DNA of 64,000 nt, taken from the IMG/VR virus record IMGVR_UViG_3300027706_000269, positions 1 through 64,000 of that record; one strand, given 5' to 3'. Positions 24,142 to 32,700 of this stretch are shown in pieces. The translations under genes and the position numbers were made by a program. The DNA comes from a virus. The first letter of the stretch is position 1. Every line of letters starts with the position of its first letter. The notes under the pieces are model-generated. The model saw only the letters and a program-made list of their open reading frames with translations, searched no databases and was not told where the DNA came from.

Positions 24142-25362
24142 ATGACCCTGTTGCCCCACGTGGCGGCGCGTCTCTTTGGCGCGCCGCTGCTGATCCATCG
24201 CCCGAAGCTCGACGTGATCCTGGCCGTCCTCGGTCCCCGCGTGGGTTTGACGGACCTCGCCGCACCTGCCGGCTACACGCCGCCGGAGCGCAGCCCCAGC
24301 CACGCAAACGCGAAGGTGGCGGTGATTCCGATCCACGGCACGCTGGTGCGCCGAACCATCGGCCTCGAGGCGGCATCAGGCCTGACCAGCTACGCGAGCA
24401 TCGGTGAGCAGATCGATGCGGCGCTGGCCAACCCGGACGTGGCGGCCATCCTGCTGGACGTGGACTCACCGGGCGGCGAGTCGGGCGGCGTCTTTGACCT
24501 CGCCGACCGCATCCGCGCGGCCGCGCAGATCAAGCCGGTGTGGGCCGTGGCCAACGACATGGCCTTCTCCGCGGCCTACGCACTGGCTTCGGCGGCCACC
24601 AAGGTGTACGTCTCGCGCACCGGCGGTGTGGGTTCCATCGGCGTCATCGCGATGCACGTCGACCAGTCCGTCAAGGACGCGCAGGACGGCGTTCGCTACA
24701 CCGCCGTCTTTGCTGGCGACCGCAAGAACGATCTCAACCCGCACGAGCCGATCTCCGATGAGGCCCACGCCTTCCTCCAGGCGGAAGTGAACCGGGTCTA
24801 CGGCCTGTTCGTCGAGACGGTGGCCCGTCACCGGGGCATCGAACCGTGCGCGGTGCGCGACACCGAAGCCGGTCTGTTCTTCGGCCAGGCCGCCATCGCC
24901 ATGGGCCTGGCCGACGCCATCGGCACTTTCGATGACGCCCTCGCGCAGCTCGCCGCCTCGCTTTCCTCATCCCCGATGGCGATTGCCGCCCGGGGGCCTT
25001 TCCTCAACCTCCAGACGGAGTCCTCCATGAATGATCGATCCGACCCCGCTGCTGCTGATCGGCCTGCTGCTGATCGCACTGGCAGCGTTCAACAACCGGC
25101 GCCCGCCACCGCAATGAGCATGGCCGACGCCATCGAGATCGCCCAGACCTGCACGCTGGCAGGACGCGCCGATCTGATCGCCGGCTTCCTCGAAGCCAAC
25201 ACGACGCCGGCAAAGGTGCGAAGTCATCTCCTCGCCGCGCAAGCCGATGCGTCGCCCGAGATCGTGACGCGCATCGCACCGGAGGCTGCCGTCAGCAACC
25301 CGCTGGTCGATGCGGCCAAGCAACTGGCCGCGAAGTCCGCTGCCTTGAAGAAGGAGATCTGA
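24142..25362 (+). CDS. Capsid maturation protease (S49/SppA-ClpP fold) fused to scaffold (406 aa)
   Basis: Lambda C-like serine protease. Strand-turn signature VIPIHGTLVRR, oxyanion region DVDSPGGESGG (about 107-116), nucleophile S143 in NDMAFSAAYALAS and general-base K195 in AGDRKNDLNP. After about residue 290 a low-complexity linker leads to a helical scaffold-like C-terminus (MADAIEIAQTCTLAGRADL, VDAAKQLAAKSAALKKEI). An in-frame start at 25,027 could make the scaffold alone. It cleaves the scaffold and itself during head maturation. Confidence 0.9.
   Translation: MTLLPHVAARLFGAPLLIHRPKLDVILAVLGPRVGLTDLAAPAGYTPPERSPSHANAKVAVIPIHGTLVRRTIGLEAASGLTSYASIGEQIDAALANPDVAAILLDVDSPGGESGGVFDLADRIRAAAQIKPVWAVANDMAFSAAYALASAATKVYVSRTGGVGSIGVIAMHVDQSVKDAQDGVRYTAVFAGDRKNDLNPHEPISDEAHAFLQAEVNRVYGLFVETVARHRGIEPCAVRDTEAGLFFGQAAIAMGLADAIGTFDDALAQLAASLSSSPMAIAARGPFLNLQTESSMNDRSDPAAADRPAADRTGSVQQPAPATAMSMADAIEIAQTCTLAGRADLIAGFLEANTTPAKVRSHLLAAQADASPEIVTRIAPEAAVSNPLVDAAKQLAAKSAALKKEI
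25027..25362 (+). CDS. Embedded scaffold protein, Nu3-like (internal start, 111 aa)
   Basis: In lambda, Nu3 is translated from a start inside gene C. Here an ATG at 25,027, in frame with the protease at residue 296, is preceded by GGAG at 6-base spacing, exactly at the protease/scaffold boundary. The product would be the helical C-terminal region. That an in-frame ATG with SD exists is seen; that it is used is inference. Confidence 0.6.
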   Translation: MNDRSDPAAADRPAADRTGSVQQPAPATAMSMADAIEIAQTCTLAGRADLIAGFLEANTTPAKVRSHLLAAQADASPEIVTRIAPEAAVSNPLVDAAKQLAAKSAALKKEI

Positions 25363-25363
25363 C

Positions 25364-25744
25364 ATGCCGACCGTGTTCACCGAATCGATGAACCTGGGCG
25401 ACCTGCTCAAGTACGAGGCGCCCAATCTGTACTCGCGCGACCGCGTGACGGTGGCTGCCGGCCAGAACCTGCCACTCGGCGCGGTCGTGGGCATGGTCAC
25501 CGCCACGGGCAAGGTCAAGCAGATCGACCCGTCGGCCACTGACGGCACCCAGGTCGCTGCAGGCGTCCTGATGCAAGCCTGTGACGCTGCGCTGGCCGAG
25601 CGCACGGACGGCCTGATCGTGGCCCGCCACGCCATCGTCGCCGACCACGCCCTGCAGTGGCCCACCGGCATCACCACCGGCGAACAGCAGGCCGCCATTG
25701 CCCAGCTCAAGGCGCTGGGCGTTCTCGTTCGCCAGGGAGTCTGA
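25364..25744 (+). CDS. Head decoration protein D (126 aa)
   Basis: Lambda gpD-like trimer that clamps the expanded capsid. SRDRVTVAAGQNLPLGAVVGMVTATGKVKQ and ADHALQWP are typical of the HDPD family. Slightly longer than lambda gpD (110 aa). Located between protease and major capsid as in lambda; 1 bp after the protease stop. Confidence 0.88.
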   Translation: MPTVFTESMNLGDLLKYEAPNLYSRDRVTVAAGQNLPLGAVVGMVTATGKVKQIDPSATDGTQVAAGVLMQACDAALAERTDGLIVARHAIVADHALQWPTGITTGEQQAAIAQLKALGVLVRQGV

Positions 25745-25746
25745 CC

Positions 25747-26766
25747 ATGCAGAACATCTTCGAAAACCCCGCCTTCTCGATGTCGGCGCTGACCACCGCC
25801 ATCAACCTGCTGCCCAACAACTACGACCGCCTGGGCGCCATGGGTCTCTTTGTCGACAAGCCGCAGCGCTTCCGTTCGGTCATCGTCGAGGAGCACAACG
25901 GCGTGCTCACGCTGCTGCCGACCATGCCCCCCGGCTCGCCGGGCACCGTGGGCGTGCGTGGCAAGCGCAAGGTGCGTTCCTTCACCATTCCCCACATCCC
26001 GCACGACGACGTGATCCTGCCCGAGGAGGTCCAGGGCATCCGCGCCTTCGGCTCCGAGACGGAGCTGCAGACCGTGGCCGGCGTGATGGCGCAGCACCTG
26101 CAGACGATGCGCAACAAGCACGCGATCACGCTGGAGCATCTGCGCTTTGGTGCGCTCAAGGGGCTGATCCTCGATGCCGACGGCAGCGTGATCTACAACC
26201 TGTACGACGAATTCGGCATCGCGGCGAAGACCTTCGCGTGGGACATCGCCGCGCACGACAGCGACTTTGACGTTGGCAAGGCCTGCCGGGAACTGCTGCG
26301 CTACGTCGAGGACAACCTGCAGGGCGAACGGATGACTGGCCTCCATGTGTTCGTCGGCAAGGACTTCTTCGAGGCGCTCACCGCGCACGACGATGTCATC
26401 GCGGCCTACGAACGCTGGCAGGACGGCTTGGCGCTGCGTTCGGATATGCGCTCGGGCTTCACCTTCTGCGGCATCACCTTCGAGGAGCATCGAGGCCGCG
26501 CGACCGCGCCCGGTGGCAGCGTGCGCCGCTTCGTCGAGGAGGACGAGGGGCACGCCTTCCCGCTGGGCACGATGGACACCTTCGCCACCTACTACGCCCC
26601 GGCCGACTTCAACGAGACGGCCAACACGGTGGCGCTGCCCCTGTACGCCAAGCAGGAGCCGCGCAAGTTCGACCGTGGCACTGATCTGCACACCCAGGCC
26701 AACCCGCTGCCGCTGTGCCACCGCCCGGCACTGCTGGTCAAGCTCGTGATGGGCGCCGACGCATGA
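25747..26766 (+). CDS. Major capsid protein E (339 aa)
   Basis: HK97-fold coat protein of the lambda gpE family: MSALTTAINLLPNNYDRLG near the N-terminus, the RGKRKVRSFTIPHIPHDD E-loop region, LRFGALKGLILDADGSVIYN, and the C-terminal FNETANTVALPLYAKQEPRKFDRG. Length matches lambda gpE (341 aa). ATG at 25,747 directly follows the gpD stop. Its stop overlaps the next start by 4 bp. Confidence 0.93.
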   Translation: MQNIFENPAFSMSALTTAINLLPNNYDRLGAMGLFVDKPQRFRSVIVEEHNGVLTLLPTMPPGSPGTVGVRGKRKVRSFTIPHIPHDDVILPEEVQGIRAFGSETELQTVAGVMAQHLQTMRNKHAITLEHLRFGALKGLILDADGSVIYNLYDEFGIAAKTFAWDIAAHDSDFDVGKACRELLRYVEDNLQGERMTGLHVFVGKDFFEALTAHDDVIAAYERWQDGLALRSDMRSGFTFCGITFEEHRGRATAPGGSVRRFVEEDEGHAFPLGTMDTFATYYAPADFNETANTVALPLYAKQEPRKFDRGTDLHTQANPLPLCHRPALLVKLVMGADA

Positions 26767-27065
26767 GCCTCGTCGAGCAGGTCTACGCCGCGGCCGCCAA
26801 CGCCGGTCTGCTGAAGGAGTGCCTTTGGCAGCCAGCAGATGGCGCGCCCGTCGAGTCGCGGCTGGTGGGCTTCTCGGCCCCGGACGACACGTTGCTCGAC
26901 GGGCTCGCCAGCAGCACCGAGTACGTCATCACCTACCCGGCCTCAGCCTTCGTGGGTCTCGCTGCCCGCGACACGGTCTTGATCGTGGGCGCGAGCTTCC
27001 AGGTGCGCGAGGTCCGGGCAGTGGGCGACGGCGCGGAGATGCGCGCCAAGCTGACCCGGCTGTAA
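26763..27065 (+). CDS. Head-tail connector, gpFII-like (100 aa)
   Basis: Small protein in the lambda FII position right after the capsid gene. Predicted beta-rich: VESRLVGFSAPDDTLLDGL, STEYVITYPASAFVGLAARDTVLIVGASFQVREVR. The size and the 'TYP...L..D..+I+G..++VR+V' layout fit the FII/gp10-type head-tail joining family. Would join the filled head to the tail. Family assignment is mainly by position and size. Confidence 0.7.
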   Translation: MSLVEQVYAAAANAGLLKECLWQPADGAPVESRLVGFSAPDDTLLDGLASSTEYVITYPASAFVGLAARDTVLIVGASFQVREVRAVGDGAEMRAKLTRL

Positions 27066-27068
27066 CCC

Positions 27069-27515
27069 ATGGCCGATCAATCGATCCGCGAGCAGATCCT
27101 GCTGGCGGTGATGGCGGCTGTGCGTCCCGCGGCTGAGCGGTTGGGCGCCACGGTCCACCGTTCCCCGACGGTGGCCATCGGCCGGGAGCAATGCCCGGCC
27201 CTGGTGGTGTTTGCCGAGGGCGAGGCGATCACCGAGCGCGCCAACGACCGCGTCACGCGCGAGTTGACCGTTCGCATCGTCGCCCTGGCCCGGGCTGTGC
27301 CGCCCATCGCACCCGAGACCGAGGCCGATCGCTTGCTCACCGCGGCGCACGCTGCGTTGATGGCCGACCTGAACCTCGGTGGCCTGGCCCTCGGTATCCG
27401 CGAGCAGGAGTGCGATTGGGAGGTGGAAGACGCGGACGCCGTGGCCGCCGCCATCCCGGCGCGCTACGCGATCACCTACCGAACGCTGGCGCGCGACCTC
27501 TCCTTACCAGGATGA
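27069..27515 (+). CDS. Tail completion/terminator protein, gpU/gpZ-like (148 aa)
   Basis: Alpha/beta small tail protein: REQILLAVMAAVRPAAERLGATVHRSPTVA, then the strand LTVRIVALARAV and a C-terminal VAAAIPARYAITYRTLARDL. The pattern (helix, short strands, 'TYRT' near the end) matches phage tail-completion proteins that cap the tail tube. Positioned between head connector and tail tube. Whether it corresponds to lambda U or Z cannot be decided. Confidence 0.7.
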   Translation: MADQSIREQILLAVMAAVRPAAERLGATVHRSPTVAIGREQCPALVVFAEGEAITERANDRVTRELTVRIVALARAVPPIAPETEADRLLTAAHAALMADLNLGGLALGIREQECDWEVEDADAVAAAIPARYAITYRTLARDLSLPG

Positions 27516-27519
27516 CCCC

Positions 27520-27741
27520 ATGCCCCGACTTGTCTTGAAGTGCCCGCACACGCACGCGGGCAAGGCCTTCCAGGGCGGCGACCAGATCGATGTCGACGCG
27601 ACCGCAGCTGACTGGCTGATCGCCCACGGCGTCGCCGCACCGGCTGCCGTGCCGCAGACCCTGCGAGTAGATGCAGACCCCGAACCCGCTGACCTCAAAC
27701 CCGACCTTCCCCGGTCCCAACGCAAGGAACCCAAGCCATGA
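27520..27741 (+). CDS. Small tail-region protein (73 aa)
   Basis: Short protein with an N-terminal beta motif (LKCPHTHAGKAFQGGDQIDVD) and ADWLIAHGVAA, a fold often seen as a small accessory protein upstream of phage tail tubes. The C-terminus is charged and Pro-rich. ATG at 27,520 directly after the completion protein; overlaps the tail-tube start by 4 bp. Precise role unknown. Confidence 0.65.
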   Translation: MPRLVLKCPHTHAGKAFQGGDQIDVDATAADWLIAHGVAAPAAVPQTLRVDADPEPADLKPDLPRSQRKEPKP

Positions 27742-28490
27742 GCACCTACGCCAGTTTCCAAGGCCGCGTCTTCCTCGGTAAGCGCGACATCGCCGGCCTT
27801 CCCATCGAAGTGCGCTCGCCCGGCAACGTCGCCGAGTTGAAGCTCTCCCTCAAGACCGACGTCTTGGAGCACTACGAGAGCCAGACCGGCCAGCGCTCGC
27901 TCGACCACCGCATGGTCAAGCAGAAGTCGGCGACCGTGAACCTCACCATCGAGGAGTTCACCAAGGAGAACCTGGCGCTCGCCCTTTACGGCACCCATGT
28001 GGTCGGCACGCCGGGAACCGTCACCGACGAGCCCATCGGCGGGGCCACGCCGACGGTCGGCGACCGCTACTTCCTCGCACACCCGAAGGTCTCTTCGCTG
28101 GTGGTGGTCGACTCGGCCGGCACACCCGCCACGCTGACGGCCGGCACCCACTACACGGCCGATCTGGACTTCGGTGCCCTCCAGTTCTTGGATACCACCG
28201 GCTTCACCGCGCCTTTCAAGGCGAGCTACGCCTACGGCGTCGCTACCGAGATCGGCATCTTCACGCAGGCGCTGCCCGAGCGGTACCTGCGGCTCGAAGG
28301 CGTCAACACCGCCCAGGGCAACGCCAAGGTGCTGGTCGAGCTCTACCGCGTGGCCTTCGACCCGCTCAAGGAGATCTCCTTCATCTCCGACGAGTACAAC
28401 AAGTTCGAACTGGAAGGCTCGCTGCTGGCCGACAGCACCAAGCCCTTCGACGCGGTGCTCGGCCAGTTCGGCCGCATCGTGCAGCTCTGA
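27738..28490 (+). CDS. Major tail tube protein (250 aa)
   Basis: Likely gpV-type tail tube subunit. The N-terminal half carries the tube fold (FQGRVFLGKRDIAGLPIEVRSPGNVAEL, LTIEEFTKENLALALYG). An inserted domain with TLTAGTHYTADLDFGALQFLD resembles an Ig-like decoration. A C-terminal strand set follows (VLVELYRVAFDPLKEISFISDEY). It lies directly before the G/GT chaperone genes, as in lambda. Confidence 0.82.
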   Translation: MSTYASFQGRVFLGKRDIAGLPIEVRSPGNVAELKLSLKTDVLEHYESQTGQRSLDHRMVKQKSATVNLTIEEFTKENLALALYGTHVVGTPGTVTDEPIGGATPTVGDRYFLAHPKVSSLVVVDSAGTPATLTAGTHYTADLDFGALQFLDTTGFTAPFKASYAYGVATEIGIFTQALPERYLRLEGVNTAQGNAKVLVELYRVAFDPLKEISFISDEYNKFELEGSLLADSTKPFDAVLGQFGRIVQL

Positions 28491-28504
28491 GGAATGGGTG
28501 AGCC

Positions 28505-28906
28505 ATGAACGATCTGGACACCCTCGTCCCCCAAGGGATCGAACTCGTCATCGACGGCGAGCCCCTGGTCATCAAGCCGCTCAAGGTCGGGCAGTTGCCC
28601 GGCTTTCTGCGCGCCATCTCGCCGGTGATGCAGCAGATCTCGTCCACCGAGATCGACTGGCTGACCCTCTTCGGTGAGCGCGGCGATGACCTTTTGTCCG
28701 CCATCGCCATTGCGGTCAACAAGCCCCGGGCATGGGTCGACGAACTGGCCGCCGACGAGGCGATCCTGTTGGCGGCCAAGGTGATCGAGGTGAACGCCGA
28801 TTTTTTTACTCGGACGGTGATGCCGAGGCTCGACGGGGTGCTCGCACCGGGCCTGAAGGTGCCCACGACGACGGCGGCGGGTGGTTCGACGTCGTCCAGC
28901 ACCTGA
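28505..28906 (+). CDS. Tail assembly chaperone G (133 aa)
   Basis: Unshifted product of the chaperone pair. The N-terminal core VIDGEPLVIKPLKVGQLPGFLRAI and LLAAKVIEVNADFF matches phage tail assembly chaperones that coat the tape measure during tail growth. The frame ends at 28,906 after a Thr/Ser-rich tail that is probably an incidental read-out. A heptamer for -1 frameshifting lies at codons about 99-101. Confidence 0.85.
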   Translation: MNDLDTLVPQGIELVIDGEPLVIKPLKVGQLPGFLRAISPVMQQISSTEIDWLTLFGERGDDLLSAIAIAVNKPRAWVDELAADEAILLAAKVIEVNADFFTRTVMPRLDGVLAPGLKVPTTTAAGGSTSSST

Positions 28907-29112
28907 TCAACCACGGCCACCGACTGCCCGACGTCCTCGACTACACGCTGGCGCAGTTGCGCGGCTTCATGGCGGCCACGACCCGGTCCGACGCCACACG
29001 GGACGCCCGACTGTTGTCGCTGATCGCTATCGGCTCCCGCGGCGACACGCGCCAGCTCGACAAGACCCTCGACCGCCTGACAGACCATGCGCATCTCGAT
29101 CCGCATCGATAG
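28505..29112 (+). CDS. Tail assembly chaperone GT (-1 frameshift product, about 202 aa)
   Basis: Fusion made by a -1 shift at T TTT TTT (28,801-28,807). Reading then continues in the next frame from 28,807 (YSDGDAEARRG...) to the stop at 29,110-29,112. The shifted part has no ribosome start of its own but contains the family-typical FDVVQHLINHGHRLPDVLDY and AQLRGFMAATTR, so it is the T domain. This repeats the lambda G/GT arrangement, in which a minor fraction of fusion protein recruits the tail tube protein. It overlaps the next gene by 26 bp. Confidence 0.82.
28801..28807 (+). promoter_or_regulatory. Programmed -1 ribosomal frameshift site
   Basis: Seven T residues in frame as T TTT TTT (X XXY YYZ) at the end of the conserved G region. 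In a 65%-GC genome an in-frame Phe-Phe run of TTT codons is itself unusual. G-C-rich sequence downstream could form a stimulatory structure. Confidence 0.82.
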
Positions 29113-29731
29113 CGCCGCCGGCAACGCACAGTTGCGCCGCTGGGGCGGCGAGTTCCGGACCAAGGTGCAGAGAGCGGTGGAGCGCGCCATGCGCACCGAG
29201 GCCACCGAGATCAAGGACGACGTGCGTGCCCATGTGGCCGGTCAGATGTCGGTGGTCAGGAAGTCCTTCCTCAAGGGCTTCACCGCCAAGGTGCTGGCCA
29301 AGGACCCGAAACGGCTGCCGGCGCTCTACGTCGGCTCGCGGATTCCGTGGTCGGCCATGCACGAGACCGGTGGACAGATCGCCGGGCGGATGCTGATCCC
29401 CTTGCACGGACGGGTCGGACGCAAGCGCTTCAAGGCGCAAGTGGCCGAACTCATGCGCGGCGGCAACGCCTACTTCATCAAGAACGCCAAGGGGAACATC
29501 GTCCTGATGGCCGAGAACATCAAGGAGCACGACCGGCCGCTGTCGGGCTTCAAGCGCCGCTACCGCAAGGCCGAAGGCGTCAAGCGGCTGAAGCGCGGCG
29601 CCGACATTCCCATCGCCGTGCTCGTGCCCAAGGTGGTGCTCAAGAAGCGCCTGAACGTTGAGCGCCTGGTGGCGGGCCGGATTCCGCGTCTGTCGGCTGC
29701 CGTCGAGCGCGAGATTAGCGTCGTCGACTGA
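29087..29731 (+). CDS. Minor tail protein, DUF6441-like (214 aa)
   Basis: Basic protein preceding the tape measure. N-terminal helices (RWGGEFRTKVQRAVERAMRTEATEIKDDVRAHV), a central AMHETGGQI / PLHGRVGRKRFK segment and a C-terminal half with IPIAVLVPKVVLKKRLNVE, the layout of DUF6441-type minor tail proteins. Starts inside the end of the GT frame and ends 3 bp before the tape measure. Possibly a tail-tip or tube component; function inferred from position. Confidence 0.7.
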   Translation: MRISIRIDSAAGNAQLRRWGGEFRTKVQRAVERAMRTEATEIKDDVRAHVAGQMSVVRKSFLKGFTAKVLAKDPKRLPALYVGSRIPWSAMHETGGQIAGRMLIPLHGRVGRKRFKAQVAELMRGGNAYFIKNAKGNIVLMAENIKEHDRPLSGFKRRYRKAEGVKRLKRGADIPIAVLVPKVVLKKRLNVERLVAGRIPRLSAAVEREISVVD

Positions 29732-29734
29732 CCC

Positions 29735-32700
29735 ATGGCCAAGCGAATCTCCATCCTCGTCGCGCTGGAAGGTGCCGACGAGGGGCTCAAGCGCGCCATC
29801 ACGTCGGCCGAGCGCAGCCTCGGCGAACTGTCCAACACGGCCAAGACCAGCGGCGCCAAGGCCGCGTCGGGCATCGCCGAAGTGCGCGCGGGCATGTCCG
29901 CCTTCGGCGAGCAGGTCAACCGGGCCAAGACCCAGTTGCTGGCTTTCCTGACGATCAATTGGGCTGGCGGCAAGGTCCAGGAGATCGTCCAGATCGCTGA
30001 CGCGTGGAACATGATGTCCGCGCGCCTGAAGCTGGCCACTGCCGGGCAGCGCGAGTACGTCACTGCGCAGAAGGAACTCTTCGCCATCGCGCAGCGCAGC
30101 GGCTTAGCCGTCCAGGAGACGGCCACGCTGTACGGCAAGCTGCAGCAGGCCGTGCGCATGCTCGGCGGCGAACAGCAGGACGCGCTGTCCATCACCGAGA
30201 GCATCTCGCAGGCGCTGCGGCTGTCGGGCGCGTCCGCCACCGAAGCCCAGTCGTCGCTGCTGCAGTTCGGCCAGGCGCTGGCCTCGGGCGTGCTGCGCGG
30301 CGAGGAGTTCAACTCCGTCGTCGAGAACAGCCCGCGCTTGGCGCAGGCCCTGGCCGATGGCCTGAACGTCCCCATCGGCCGGCTGCGCAAGCTCGCCGAA
30401 GAAGGCCGCCTGACCGCCGACGTGGTGGTCAACGCGCTGATGAGCCAGAAGGACAAGCTGGCCACCGAATACGCGCAGTTGCCGCAGACGGTCAGCCAGA
30501 GCTTCGAGCGCCTGCGCAACGCCTTCGCCCAATGGGTCAGCAAGGTCGACGAGTCCACCGGCTTCACCAAGAAGCTGGCCGAGGCGCTCACATTCCTCGC
30601 CAACAACCTCGACACGGTGATGCAATGGTTGAAACGCATCGCCGAAGTCGGGCTGGCGGTGCTGATCTACCGTCTGATCCCGGCCCTGATCACCGCCTGG
30701 CAGACGGCGGGAGCGGCGGCGGTCACGGCGGCCACCGCCACGTCGGCGGCGTGGGCGACTGCGAACCTGTCTGTGTCGGCAGCGGTGGCCAGCGTCGGCC
30801 TGCTCAAGACCGCGTTCGCGGTCCTGGGCGCCTTCCTCGTCGGCTGGGAGATTGGCACCTGGCTGTCCGAGAAGTTCGAGATCGTGCGCAAGGCCGGCAT
30901 CTTCATGGTGGAGATGCTGGTCAAGGGCATCGAGCAGCTGCGCTACCGCTGGGAGGTCTTCGCCGCCATCTTCACCTCGGACACGATTGCCGAGGCCACG
31001 AAGCACCACGAGGCTCGGCTCGCGGAGATGAACCAGATCTTCGCGCAGATGTATGCCGACGCCTCTCGCGGGGCGGAAGCGGTCAAGGGCGCGATGAACA
31101 CCGCCGCGACCACCGCCGAGGAGATCGCCAAGCGGCTGGAGGCCGTGCGCCAGGGCACGCAGGAGGCGGTCGGCCGGGGCATCGAGGCGGTGCACACCGC
31201 GCTGGAGCGCCTGAAGACCCGGCTCGGCGAGGTCGAGCAGGCTGTCGGCAAGGCCAACCAGACGGTCTTTGAGGCCACCGCCAAGATGGCCGAGGCGTAC
31301 AAGGGCCTCACGTCCATCGTCGAGGCCAATCTGCTGCGGCAGATCGAGGCGGTGAAGGCGCGCTACCAGCAAGAGCAGTCGGCGCTGGAGACCACCAAGC
31401 AGTCCGAGGCGGCGCTGATCACCAAGGCGACGCAGCTGCTTACCGAGGCGCTGACCCATCAGACGACGTTGCGCCGGCAGGCGACGACGGACACCCTCAA
31501 GCTGATCGATGACGAGTCACGAGCCCGCGTCGAGGCCGCGCGCCGGCAGGGGCAGACCGAGGAGGAGCGTCGAGCCAACGTCCAGCGCGTCGAGAACGAG
31601 ATCCTGGCGACCAAGCGCCAGACGATGACGCAGGCGCTGGCCGATTACCGGCAGCACATCGACGCCCTCAACGCCGAGGCCAACCGGCACCTCGCCGAGA
31701 TCAAGCGCATCGAGGAGGAGAAACGCCAGCTCTCGATGACGACGGAGGAGCGCATCCGCGACATCCGCCGTCAGGGCATGACCGAGTTCGAGGCCACCGA
31801 GGACCGCAAGCGCCAGGTCGCCGAGTACCAGGAGAAGGCACGCACGGCGCTGGCCAACGGCGAGTTCGAGCAGGCCCGGCAGCTCGCGCAGAAGGCGATG
31901 GACCTCGCCTCGCAGGTGGCGAGTGCCCAGACCAGCGAGGCCAAGCGCGGCGAGGATGCGCGCAAGGCTTCCGAGCAAGCGGTCACCCAGGTCACCCAGC
32001 TCGAGGCGCAGTCACGAGAGGCGTACCGCAAGCAGGAGTACGCGCAGGCCGAGGCCCTGATGCGTCAGGCCGACCAACTGCGCGCGGAACTGGCGCAGCG
32101 GACCAAGGAGGCGGACGCCCAGATCGCCCAAGGCAAGGACGGCGTCAACCAGGCCATCCAGCGCATCCGGGAGTCCGAGGAGATCCTCAACCAGACCCTG
32201 GACGCCGAGGCCAAGGCGCACCAGCGCGCCGCGCAGGCGGCGCTTTCGGCGCGCGACGAGATCCAGCGCACGCTCACCGAGACTTCCAACCAGATCGACC
32301 AGATCACGGCGAAGCTCGCCGAAGGGCTCAAGGTCACGCTCGACGCGGACACCTCGCGGTTCGACCAGGCGATTGCCGATCTCGACAAGGCCATCGCCGA
32401 GAAGCAGTACCTGCTGGCGATCCAGGCCGATCTGCAGGAGGCGGAGAAGAAGCTCAAGGAGTACGAGCAGCTGCTCAAGGAGGGCAAGACGCTACCGGTC
32501 GATGCCGACGTGTCGAAGGCCAAGGAGGCGCTCGACAAGCTCAAGGTCTACGCCGACCAGAACTCGCAGTTCGAACTCAAGGTGGCCACGGAGAAGGCGC
32601 AGGCGGCCATCACCAACGTCGAGGGGATGATCAAGGCACTGGATCGCATCCAGACCGAGTCCCGGCATCAGGTCAGCACCAACGCCGATGCGGCTCGCGC

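Noticed and set aside
28732-29112. Independent gene for the chaperone T domain
   Set aside because: The frame has no plausible start and its first part is the shifted shadow of G; the slippery heptamer explains its expression.
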